A DNA stretch of 64,000 bases from Streptomyces massasporeus (lineage in GTDB: Bacteria > Actinomycetota > Actinomycetes > Streptomycetales > Streptomycetaceae). Made by a program: the position numbers and the translations under genes. Location: NCBI RefSeq assembly GCF_014648995.1, contig NZ_BMSE01000006.1, positions 124,001-188,000 on the forward strand, in the 5' to 3' direction. Under the pieces are notes generated by a model. It ran no database searches and was not told the origin of the DNA. It saw only the letters and a program-made list of their open reading frames with translations. Within the stretch, counting starts at the first letter, position 1. The number at the start of each line of letters is the position of its first letter. This document shows positions 16,576-24,400 of this stretch, piece after piece.

Positions 16576-16955
16576 ACCGGGACCCTCACCGTCACGGTGC
16601 CGGTGACGTGCTCGCCGAGGCCGTTCGCGCCGACGACCCGGACGGTCGCCGTGTCACCGTCGACCTCCTCGACCGTGCCGGTCAGCACCATCGTGTCGCC
16701 GGGGTGGTTGGGCGCGCCGAGCCGGATGGCGACCCGGCGCAGCTCCGCCCGCGGGCCGAAGTGGTCGGTGATGTAGCGGCCGACCAGGCCGTTGGTCGTC
16801 AGGATGTTCATGAAGATGTCGGGGGAGCCCTTCTGCCGCGCCAGGTCCGGGTCGTGGTGGACGTCCTGGTAGTCGCGGGAGGCGATCGCCCCGGCGACGA
16901 TCAGGGTGCGGGTGATGGGGATCTCCAGCGGCGGGAGCCGGTCGCCGGGCTTCAC
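16572..16955 (-). CDS. MaoC-type enoyl-CoA hydratase (ChsH1-like)
   Basis: 127 residues, a single hot-dog domain. The hydratase-2 active-site stretch ASRDYQDVHHDPDLA with its Asp/His pair is near residue 29-36, followed by SPDIFMNILTTNGLVGRYI. GTG start inside a GTGA overlap with the stop of the upstream gene, and an ATGA overlap with the downstream gene. In the mycobacterial counterpart this subunit forms a heterotetramer with ChsH2 and hydrates an enoyl-CoA with a short steroid side chain. Confidence 0.85.
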   Translation of the reverse strand: MKPGDRLPPLEIPITRTLIVAGAIASRDYQDVHHDPDLARQKGSPDIFMNILTTNGLVGRYITDHFGPRAELRRVAIRLGAPNHPGDTMVLTGTVEEVDGDTATVRVVGANGLGEHVTGTVTVRVPV

Positions 16956-17866
16956 GGTGTCACCCCCTGGAAGACGGGCAGCACCAGTTCGTCGTCGTAG
17001 CGCCGGAACTCCAGCCGCACCGGCATGCCGATCCGCACCTTGTCGTACGGCACGCCCACCACGTTGCTGACGATCCGCACCCCCTCGGCGAGCTCGATCA
17101 GCCCTACCGCGTACGGCGGTTCGAAGGCCGGGAAGGGCGGGTGGTGCATGACGACGTAGGAGTGGACGGTGCCCTCGCCGCGCGCCTCGACGGTGTCCCA
17201 GTCGGGGGAGCCGCAGCTGGTGCAGCCCGGCAGCCAGGGGAAACGCAGGGTGGTGCAGGCGGTGCAGCGCTGGATGAGGAGCGCGTGGCGGGCGACGCCC
17301 TCCCAGAAGCCTGAGTTGTCGCGGTTGACGACGGGGCGGGGGCGGCGTTCGGCCGGTTTCGAAGGCCGGTGTGCGGGGGCGTACTTGAGGATGCGGAAAC
17401 GGTGGGTGCCGGCCGGCTCGCCGCCCGCGCGGACGTCGGTGCGGGTCGTGATGAAGTAACCCGCCCCGAGCTTCGTGGTCTTGCGGCCGGACACCGACTC
17501 GATCACCGAGTCGAACGTGATCTCGTCGCCCGGACGCAGCGGGCGCAGATACTCCTGTTCGCAGTCGGTGGCGACGACCGCGTCGTGGCCCGACTCGTCG
17601 AGCAGGGTGAGGAGTTCGTCGTAGGCGGCCGTGCGTTCCGGGCGGCGGGTGAGGCCGGCCATCGTCCACGCCTGGAGCATGGTGGGCGGCGCGACGGCGT
17701 CCGGTCCCGTGTACGCGGGGCTGGTGTCGCCCATGGCCTCGCACCAGTGCCTGATCATCGGCTCGTTGACCGGGTCGCGGCCGACCCCGGTGGCGGCGGC
17801 CGGCCGGCCCTCGTAGGCCTTCAGGCGCGCCTCGAACTCCTCGTGGACCTCCGGCTCACCACTCAC
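16952..17866 (-). CDS. MaoC / DUF35 OB-fold fusion (ChsH2-like)
   Basis: 304 residues, GTG start with no RBS and the operator only 5 bases upstream, suggesting a leaderless or near-leaderless mRNA. The N-terminal half (~15-165) is a MaoC-like hot dog (MIRHWCEAMGDTSPAYTG, HDAVVATDCEQEYLRPLRPGDEI). The C-terminal half (~185-304) is DUF35: a zinc ribbon with two C-x2-C pairs (RCTACTTLRF and GCTSCGS) and an OB fold. In mycobacteria ChsH2 brings the hydratase partner and docks the Ltp2 aldolase through DUF35. First gene of the operon. Confidence 0.87.
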   Translation of the reverse strand: MSGEPEVHEEFEARLKAYEGRPAAATGVGRDPVNEPMIRHWCEAMGDTSPAYTGPDAVAPPTMLQAWTMAGLTRRPERTAAYDELLTLLDESGHDAVVATDCEQEYLRPLRPGDEITFDSVIESVSGRKTTKLGAGYFITTRTDVRAGGEPAGTHRFRILKYAPAHRPSKPAERRPRPVVNRDNSGFWEGVARHALLIQRCTACTTLRFPWLPGCTSCGSPDWDTVEARGEGTVHSYVVMHHPPFPAFEPPYAVGLIELAEGVRIVSNVVGVPYDKVRIGMPVRLEFRRYDDELVLPVFQGVTP

Positions 17867-17870
17867 GGTT

Positions 17871-17887
17871 TCTGACTGTCCGTCAGA
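17871..17887. promoter_or_regulatory. Candidate operator before the ChsH-like operon
   Basis: TCTGACTGTCCGTCAGA: perfect 6-bp arms (TCTGAC/GTCAGA) around a 5-base centre, abutting the GTG start at 17866. A closely related CTGACGACCCGTCAG occurs at 26076-26090. The pattern is TetR-like. It does not match the mycobacterial KstR2 site as I know it. Confidence 0.6.
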
Positions 17888-17920
17888 TACGCGGGCGCGT
17901 CAAGACCCCGCAGACGCGAA

Positions 17921-17961
17921 AACGCCTGAGCGGCGGTACCGGAGTACCGCCGCTCAGACGT
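17921..17961 (-). terminator. Strong terminator after the small secreted protein gene
   Basis: Arms CTGAGCGGCGGTAC and GTACCGCCGCTCAG are perfectly complementary, extended by AACG/CGTT outside. It lies 67 bases past the stop at 18028 and also insulates the ChsH-like operon promoter. Confidence 0.75.
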
Positions 17962-18027
17962 TTGTGACCCCCACGAAGCGCATCCCCACGACACCCGGGC
18001 CGGCGCCGCCGCACCGGCCCGCTCAGC

Positions 18028-18354
18028 TCACCACCACAGGGGGGTGAAGCTGACGGCGGTGTTGTCGTTGCCCTGGATGACGGCCGTGGGCTCCGTGCCG
18101 TTGACCTGGGCGGTGTTGCTCTGGTTCAAGGCGCCGTCACCGACGGCCTGCTGCTGGGTGGTGGCCGCGTTGCCGAAGTTGTCGCCGCCGACGCCGCTGC
18201 CGAGGAGGCCCTGCTCGTCCTCCGTGACGGACGCGATGGATCCGTTGTCCGCGAAGGCGCCGTTGTCCGCCGTCGCGACACCGGCGAAGAGGGCGACTGC
18301 GAGCGGAAGGGCGGAGACGGCTGCGATGACGCGGACGGTACGGATGCTTGCCAT
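18028..18354 (-). CDS. Small secreted Asn/Gln-rich protein
   Basis: 108 residues from the ATG at 18354 preceded by GGAGGG. Signal peptide residues 1-29 (MASIRTVRVIAAVSALPLAVALFAG-type, cut near VATADNG). The mature chain is rich in Asn, Gln, Gly and Thr (GGDNFGNAATTQQQAVG, LNQSNTAQVNG, VIQGNDNTAVSF) and ends in PLWW. It has no cysteine, so it is not a chaplin or rodlin by the usual criteria, though composition recalls surface-active or amyloid-forming Streptomyces proteins. Own promoter and strong terminator, hence monocistronic. Confidence 0.75.
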   Translation of the reverse strand: MASIRTVRVIAAVSALPLAVALFAGVATADNGAFADNGSIASVTEDEQGLLGSGVGGDNFGNAATTQQQAVGDGALNQSNTAQVNGTEPTAVIQGNDNTAVSFTPLWW

Positions 18355-18687
18355 ATTTCTTGTCCCTCCAGGACGTGCGTGAAGTACTGCTGTCACCAGG
18401 GGAGTTGGCCGACCGCCCTGGTCCGTTGCTCGACGTCGCGAGTCCAGAGTTGCCCACCGAATCCCCGGCGAACCACCCCGGAAGCCACTATTCGCACGCA
18501 AGCGTGAGGACATGTCGATAAACCCCTACCCGTCACTTCCGTACCGGACGGGAGCGAAAGGGGGCGTTCGAACCCGGGTGCCGCAAGGGACGAAGCGTTC
18601 CAGCACCTTCCCCGGCCGCCGCCCGGCCCCGGCGCGTCGTACCCGATTCCCCTTTCCTTTTTCGAACGTACGTACGAAACTAGAGTC
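18355..18687. other. Divergent promoter region
   Basis: 333 bases between the leftward secreted-protein gene and the rightward prim-pol gene. It should carry both promoters. The visible signal is a near-palindrome at 18660-18679, discussed separately; no further gene is supported. Confidence 0.5.
18660..18679. promoter_or_regulatory. Near-palindrome TTTCG..CGAAA before prim-pol
   Basis: TTTCGAACGTACGTACGAAA, a 20-bp inverted repeat with one mismatched pair, ending 8 bases before the ATG at 18688. It is in a position where a bound protein would block transcription or translation initiation. No partner regulator is evident. Confidence 0.45.
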
Positions 18688-19554
18688 ATGGCCACCACCG
18701 ACCGGCAGGCCACGACGCTGGCCCTCGCACACGCCCTGTCAGCCGCCGAACGCGGACTGGCCGTCATCCCCCTGTCCCGCTCCAAGCTCCCGGCACTGCG
18801 TTCCCCGCACCGCGACGACCCCGCCCCCTCCCCCTGCCACGGCGCGTGCGGTCGACTCGGGCACGGGGTCTACGACGCCTCCAGCGACCCGGACCGCATC
18901 CGCGAGCTGTTCGCCGCCGCGCCCCGGGCGACCGGCTACGGCATCGCCTGCGGGCTGCCCCCGCACCATCTGATCGGCCTCGACCTGGACGTGAAGACCG
19001 GCACGGACTCCTCGGCCGCCCTGCGCGAGCTGGCGCTGCGGCACCTGTTCACGATCCCGCCGACCGTGGTCGTCGTGACCCCCTCCGGCGGGCGGCACCT
19101 GTGGCTGAGCGGCCCGCCCGAGGTGGTCGTCCCCAACTCGGCGGGCCGGCTCGCCCCCGGCATCGACATCCGGGGTGCGGGCGGCTACCTGGTCGGCCCC
19201 GGCTCCCGCGCGGGCCAGGGTGTGTACGCCGCCGCCCCCGGCACCGCGCACCTCGCCCCCGCCCCCTGCCCCCGGTCCCTGCTGCGGCTGCTGCTCCCGC
19301 CACCGCGCGCCCACCACCCGGTGTCCACGGCGGCCGGCGGGCACGGCCAGGGCCTGGTCCAGTTCGTCCTGGCCGCGCACGAGGGCCAGCGCAACACCCG
19401 CCTGTTCTGGGCGGCCTGCCGCGCCTACGAGGACGGCATCGGCGCGGCGCTCGTGACCCCCCTGGTCGACGCGGCGCTCCACACCGGCCTGTCCGAGCGG
19501 GAGGCCCGGACGACCATCGCCTCGGCGGCACGGCTGACGGGGCACCGGCCGTGA
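18688..19554 (+). CDS. Bifunctional primase-polymerase (prim-pol N domain) protein
   Basis: 288 residues. Prim-pol archaeo-eukaryotic-primase-type domain (~15-200): AAERGLAVIPLSRSKLPAL, then GYGIACGLPPHHLIGLDLDVKTG with the metal-binding D-x-D, and VVVVTPSGGRHLWLSG with the conserved GGRH. A small helical C-terminal part follows (~215-288, EGQRNTRLFWAACRAYEDG). No helicase domain is fused and no plasmid or phage genes are near, so this is a chromosomal stand-alone member of a type common in Streptomyces. Role (repair synthesis, regulation) is unknown. Confidence 0.82.
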   Translation: MATTDRQATTLALAHALSAAERGLAVIPLSRSKLPALRSPHRDDPAPSPCHGACGRLGHGVYDASSDPDRIRELFAAAPRATGYGIACGLPPHHLIGLDLDVKTGTDSSAALRELALRHLFTIPPTVVVVTPSGGRHLWLSGPPEVVVPNSAGRLAPGIDIRGAGGYLVGPGSRAGQGVYAAAPGTAHLAPAPCPRSLLRLLLPPPRAHHPVSTAAGGHGQGLVQFVLAAHEGQRNTRLFWAACRAYEDGIGAALVTPLVDAALHTGLSEREARTTIASAARLTGHRP

Positions 19555-19591
19555 GCAAGGCCCCGCCCATGACCCCCACCGGAAGACGTCG

Positions 19592-20086
19592 ATGCACCAC
19601 CACGCACCATCGCCGGCCCCGGCGCCCCACCACGCGAGAACACCCGCCCTGGCCCTCGCCCGCCTCGTTCTGGCCTCCGGCCGCCCGGTGGACCTCGCCG
19701 AGCTGCACTTCTCCTCGACCTACGGCGACCTCCAGGACGGCTACCCCTGCAAGCCACTGAACGACCTGCGGATCCGGGACCTCCTGCGGGCCGCCGAGCG
19801 GTCCCGCCCGGGCACACCGGTGCACCTCGTCCCGCCCCGGCGCGAGTACCCCGACCAGTACGCGGGCGGCCTCGGACCGGTCGAGGTGCTGCCCGCCGTG
19901 GCCTGCCTCGGCACGTTCCACTCCGCGGCCCTGGACCCGGCCCGCGACCCGGTCGCCTACCGCTCGCGCCTGACCGTCGTCTGGTTCCAGTCCACGCCGC
20001 GCCTGCCCTCGGACTGCGACGCCGAGCCCGCGCTGCGCGACCTCGACTGGCCGGTTCTGGCCCGGGACGCCCCGGCGCGTGCGTAG
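19592..20086 (+). CDS. Hypothetical protein
   Basis: 164 residues, ATG behind GGAAG. No signal peptide or membrane segment. N-terminal His/Pro/Ala-rich stretch, then LARLVLASGRPVDLAELHFSSTYGDLQDGYPC and later LTVVWFQSTPRLPSDCDAEPALRDLDW. Codon use is typical for the genome. It starts 38 bases after the prim-pol stop on the same strand and ends 10 bases before the DinB gene, so it probably lies in one transcript with them. I do not recognise a family. Confidence 0.7.
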   Translation: MHHHAPSPAPAPHHARTPALALARLVLASGRPVDLAELHFSSTYGDLQDGYPCKPLNDLRIRDLLRAAERSRPGTPVHLVPPRREYPDQYAGGLGPVEVLPAVACLGTFHSAALDPARDPVAYRSRLTVVWFQSTPRLPSDCDAEPALRDLDWPVLARDAPARA

Positions 20087-20095
20087 GGTCGTCCG

Positions 20096-20635
20096 ATGAG
20101 CGCTTCCCGTACGGAACTGCTGCGCCGCCAGTTCGAGTTGACCTGGTCGCTGTTCGAGTACCACCTGGAGCGGCTGGAGCCGGAGGACTTCCTGTGGGAG
20201 CCCGCGGCGCACTGCTGGACGATGCGCCGGGGATCCGACGGCACCTGGGTCCCGGACTGGGCGGACACCGAACCCGACCCGGTGCCCGTCCCCACCCTCG
20301 GCTGGGTGAGCTGGCACCTCGGATGGTGGTGGAGCGTCGCCCTCGACCACGTCCGGGGCCACCCGCCCCGCGACCGCGAGGACATCGCCTGGCCCGGCGA
20401 GGGCGCCCCCACGGTGGAGTGGCTGCGCGGCCTGCGCACCGAGTGGCTCAAGGTCCTGGACGGCCTCACCGACCCGGACCTGGACGCCGCGGCCTCGTTC
20501 CCCTTGCCGGACGACCCCGAGTACACCGTCGCCCACATGCTGGCCTGGGTGAACGCGGAGCTGATGAAGAACGTGGCCGAGATCGGCCAACTGCGGCTGC
20601 TGCGGGCGGCGTCCGCACAGGGCGAGACGCGGTGA
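20096..20635 (+). CDS. DinB-family (DinB/YfiT-like) protein
   Basis: 179 residues forming a four-helix bundle: LLRRQFELTWSLFEYHLERLEPEDF, LGWVSWHLGWWWSVALDHVRGH and YTVAHMLAWVNAELMKNVAEIG. Conserved histidines that bind a divalent metal in DinB/YfiT proteins appear at the second (SWHLGWW) and last helices (AHML). Members act as thiol-S-transferases or hydrolases with low-molecular-weight thiols such as mycothiol. The actual reaction is not determinable here. Confidence 0.82.
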   Translation: MSASRTELLRRQFELTWSLFEYHLERLEPEDFLWEPAAHCWTMRRGSDGTWVPDWADTEPDPVPVPTLGWVSWHLGWWWSVALDHVRGHPPRDREDIAWPGEGAPTVEWLRGLRTEWLKVLDGLTDPDLDAAASFPLPDDPEYTVAHMLAWVNAELMKNVAEIGQLRLLRAASAQGETR

Positions 20636-20702
20636 ACGCGTTCGGCCCGGTCGGGCCCCGTCTCCCGGGGCGCGACCGCCCCGTGCGTGGCATCGTGGGG
20701 GC

Positions 20703-21275
20703 ATGAGCATCGTCGTCCGGCCGGCCGGGGACTTCGAGGACGTCCGTGCCGTGCTCGGGCCGAAGTCGCCCGGGGCCAACGTCTGCTGGTGCCTGAGCTA
20801 CCGGATCCCCTCCCGGCTCAACAACGAACTGCGCGGCCCGGCCCGCGGCGAGTACGTCGCCGAGCTGTGCCGCGCGGAGCCGCCCCCGGGCGTGCTCGCC
20901 CACGACGGTGACGAACCGGTCGGCTGGGCCGCCGTCGCACCGCGTGCGGACACCTCGTTCGCCCGCAACCGCAAGATCCCGCACGTCGACGACCTGCCGG
21001 TGTGGTCGCTCTGGTGCGTCCGGGTCCGCCCCGGCCACCGCAAGCAGGGCATCTCGCACGCCCTCATCGCCGGCGCCGTCGAGTTCGCCCGGGACCGGGG
21101 CGCGCCGGTGATCGAGGCGTATCCCCTGGACAACGGCGACGCCAAGGTCGACCTGACGATGGCCTACGCGGGTCTGCGGAAGAACTTCGAGCGCGCCGGC
21201 TTCGTCCACGCGGCGGACACGACGTCGGTCCTGGCCGGTCATCCCCGGATCCTGATGCGCCTCGACCTGCGCTGA
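20703..21275 (+). CDS. GNAT-family N-acetyltransferase
   Basis: 190 residues. Acetyl-CoA-binding motif A is V-R-P-G-H-R-K-Q-G-I-S-H-A-L-I after LWCVRV on beta 4. The N-terminal part carries VCWCLSYRIPSRLNNELRG, seen in a GNAT subgroup with a Cys-rich start. C-terminal LRKNFERAGFVHAADTTSVLAGHPRILMRL is typical of the fold's last strands. Acceptor unknown. Last gene of the rightward cluster beginning at 18688. Confidence 0.87.
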   Translation: MSIVVRPAGDFEDVRAVLGPKSPGANVCWCLSYRIPSRLNNELRGPARGEYVAELCRAEPPPGVLAHDGDEPVGWAAVAPRADTSFARNRKIPHVDDLPVWSLWCVRVRPGHRKQGISHALIAGAVEFARDRGAPVIEAYPLDNGDAKVDLTMAYAGLRKNFERAGFVHAADTTSVLAGHPRILMRLDLR

Positions 21276-21310
21276 GAGACGCGCCTCGGCCGGCACCGAA
21301 CAGGGCGTTG

Positions 21311-21375
21311 AAAAAGGCTCGACCGCTGGCGACGGGGGATGCACCAGCGGTCGAGCTATGGCCAAGGGTAACAAG
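21311..21375 (-). terminator. Conserved-loop hairpin element, copy 1
   Basis: Read on the minus strand: CTTGTTACC (21367-21375), 10 bases, a 13-bp perfect stem (21344-21356 with 21317-21329) closing the 14-base loop TGCATCCCCCGTCG, then a T-run from AAAAA at 21311-21315. As drawn it is a good rho-independent terminator for the leftward WD40 gene (stop 21477). The loop, the 9-mer and the 10-base spacing are all repeated at 33889-33949 although the stem sequence differs, which ordinary terminators do not show. Confidence 0.8.
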
Positions 21376-21476
21376 CGCTTGCCCACCACGAGCCGACTGG
21401 CCGTCCCGAAGGCCTGGTTGTGACTCGTATCACGCAACTGCCCTGATTGCCGGACCCGTTGGGCGCGACGCTCTCG

Positions 21477-24400
21477 TCAGCTGTCGCACGGCGGATCGTA
21501 GGAGAGCCGGGGCAGGTACTCCCGCCAGGTGTCCTGCGTCAGCACACCCCGGGTCATCGAGCAGATGCGGCGCACGGCCGTGCCGACGTCGAGATTCCAG
21601 AGCCGGATGGTGTCCGCGCCGCTCGACACCCCCAGCATGTGGCTGTTCGGGCTGAAGGCCAGGAAGGTGCCGGTCTTGGAGTTGGGGCTCATCGACTGGC
21701 CGATCGCGGTGGCGTGCGAGGGGTCGGAGACGTTCCACAGCCGGACGGTGCTGTCGTTGCCGCCACTGGCCAGGGTGCGGCCGTCCCGGCTGAACGTCAG
21801 CGACACGACCGCCTCCGTGTGGCCCGTGAGCCGCGCCTGCTGGGAGGCCTCGGCGGGGTCCGAGATGTCCCACAGGCGGACCGAGTTGTCGTCACCGGCG
21901 CTGGCCAGCGTGCGGCCGTCGCGGCTGTAGGCGAGCGCGTTGACCGCTCCGAGGTGACCTCGCAGCGGCTTCCCGATCAGGGCCGTCCGGCCGGGGGCGG
22001 TCACGTTCCACAGCCGGATCGTGCCGTCCGCGCTGCCGCTGGCGAGCGTCCTGCCGTCCGGGCTGAACACGAGGTGGTTGACATAGCCCTTGTGGCCGGC
22101 GAGGGGCTTGCCGAGCGGGCGCGGGCGGGCCGGGTCACCCACGTTCCACAGCTGGATGGTGCGGTCGTCGTAGGCGGTGGCCAGGACCTGCCCGTCCGGG
22201 CTGAAGGCCAGGGGGTCGGCGTACCGGATGTGCAGGGGGGCGGGAGAGCCGTGGCGGACCGGGCGTTCGGGGTCGCCGAGATTCCACAGCTCGACCACCC
22301 GGTCGCCCGTCACGACCGCGAGGGTGCGGCCGTCCGGGGAGAACTCCAGGGAGCGCACGTCGCCCTTGCCCGGGCGGAACGGCTCGCCCAGCCGCACCGG
22401 CCTGCCGGGCCTGCGCACGTCCCACAGCCGGATCCGCCCGTCCCGCGCCGCCGTCGCGAGCAGCCGCCCGTCCGGCCGGAACACCCCGGTCCGCCCGGTC
22501 ATGTCCGACGTCGGCAGCGACCACAGACGGACCTTGTTGTCCCCCGCCCCGGTGGCGAGGGTGCGCCCGTCGGGGCTGAAGCCGAGCGCGTACATCTCGC
22601 CGCTGCTGCCCGCGAGGGGCCCGCCGACCTGCGACGGGTACTCCGGGTCGCTGACCTTCCACAGGCTCGCGGTGCTGTCCGCGCTGGCCGCGGCGAGCAT
22701 GTTCCCGTCGGGGCTGAAGGCCACCGACCAGACCGGACCGGTGTGACCGGTCAGCGGCGCGCCGATCGCGGCCGGGCGGCCGGGGCCGGCCATGTTCCAC
22801 AGCTGTACGGTGCCGTCCGCGCTGCCGCTGGCGAGGGTGCGGCCGTCGGGGCCGAAGGCCACGGAGTGCACGGTGGCCGTGTGCCCGGTCAGCGGCGTCC
22901 CGGCGGGAACCGGGCGCCCGGGGTCGGAGACGTCCCACAGCCGGATCGTGCCGTCGTCGCCCCCCGCGGCCAGCGTCCGCCCGTCCGGGCCGAACGCCAC
23001 CGAGCGCACGGCGGCCGTGTGCCCGGTCAGGGGCTCGCCCAGGGCCCGCGGCCGGCGCGGGTCGGCCGTGCTCCACAGCCGGACGGTGTGGTCGTCGCCC
23101 GCGGAGGCCAGCGTGCGCCCGTCCGGGCTGAAGGCGATCAGGTAGATCGTGCCGTCATGCCCGGTCAGAGGCTTGCCCAGCGACTTCGGGTGCCCGGGGT
23201 CGGACACGTCCCACAGCCGTACGGTGCCGTCGTCGGAGGCGCTGGCGAGCGTCCGGCCGTCCGGGCTGAAGACCGCGCTGCTCACCCAGCTCGTGTGTCC
23301 GGTCAGGGGCTTGCCGAGCGGCTTGGGGCGCTTGGGGTCGGCGACGTCCCACAGGCGCACGGTCCGGTCGTAGCTGGCGGTGGCCAGGATCCGTCCGTTC
23401 GGGCTGAAGGTCGTGAGGTAGACGGCGCCCGTGTGGCCGCTGAGGGGCGTGGAGAGCGGGGCGTTCACGATGGAGATCAGGCGGCTGTTCGCGCCCTTGT
23501 CGTCCGGCCGCAGACCGTGCGCGACCAGGTCGAGCTGCGCGGACAGCGACGGATCGGTGTCCTGCACTCGGTCGGACTGCGCGAGCACCTGCTCGAAGAC
23601 GGCCTCGTCCCGCTGCTTCCAGGCGACGACGGCCGACCCGACGGCCACCATCGCCAGGACGACGAGCGTCGCCACCGCGCCCCGGCTGATCCAGATGATC
23701 CGCCTGCGCAGCCGCACCGACGCGGCCAGGAACTCCACGGCGCTGCGGGTCAGGAACGTGTCCCCGGCGCTCCTCGCCCAGCCGTGGGCCTGCTCCAGCC
23801 GGGAGCCCCGGTAGAGCAGTGAGGCGTCGCGGTTCGACTCCTCCCAGGCCCGGCCGTCCTCCTCCAGGCGCTGGCGCAGCAGATTGCCCTGCCGGTCCTC
23901 GTCGATCCAGTCGCGCAGGCGCGGCCAGGCGTGCAGCAGCGCCTCGTGGGTGATCTCCACGGTCTCCGCGTCGAGCGTCACCAGCCGGGCGCGGACCAGC
24001 GCTTCGAGGGACTCCTCTGTCTTGCCCGGGTCGGTCGACTCCTCGGCCAGCTGACGCCGGGTCCCGCGGCGGCGCGTGGCCTGGGTGTCCTCGCCCAGCC
24101 GGACCAGGCGGAGCAGGAGCAGCCGGGCCGCGGTGCGCGCGGCCGGGTCGAGGCCGGTCCAGGCCCGTTCGGCGGTCGCCGCGACCGCGCCCTGGATGCC
24201 ACCGGCCGCGCGGTAGCCGGCCAGCGTGAGCCGGCCCGCCTTCCGTCGCTGCCAGGTGGCGAGCAGGGCGTGCGAGAGCAGCGGCAGCACGCCGGCGTCG
24301 TGCGCCCCGCGTGGGCCGTCGGTGCTGACCTCCCGGACGATCAGCTCCGCGAGCCCCGGTTCCAGCTCCAGGCCGACGGCCTTGGCCGGGCCGGTCACCG

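Noticed and set aside
21311..21375. 6C RNA or c-di-AMP (ydaO) riboswitch
   Set aside because: Only one hairpin with five C bases, not two six-C loops; and no ydaO core motifs or downstream gene on the same strand.
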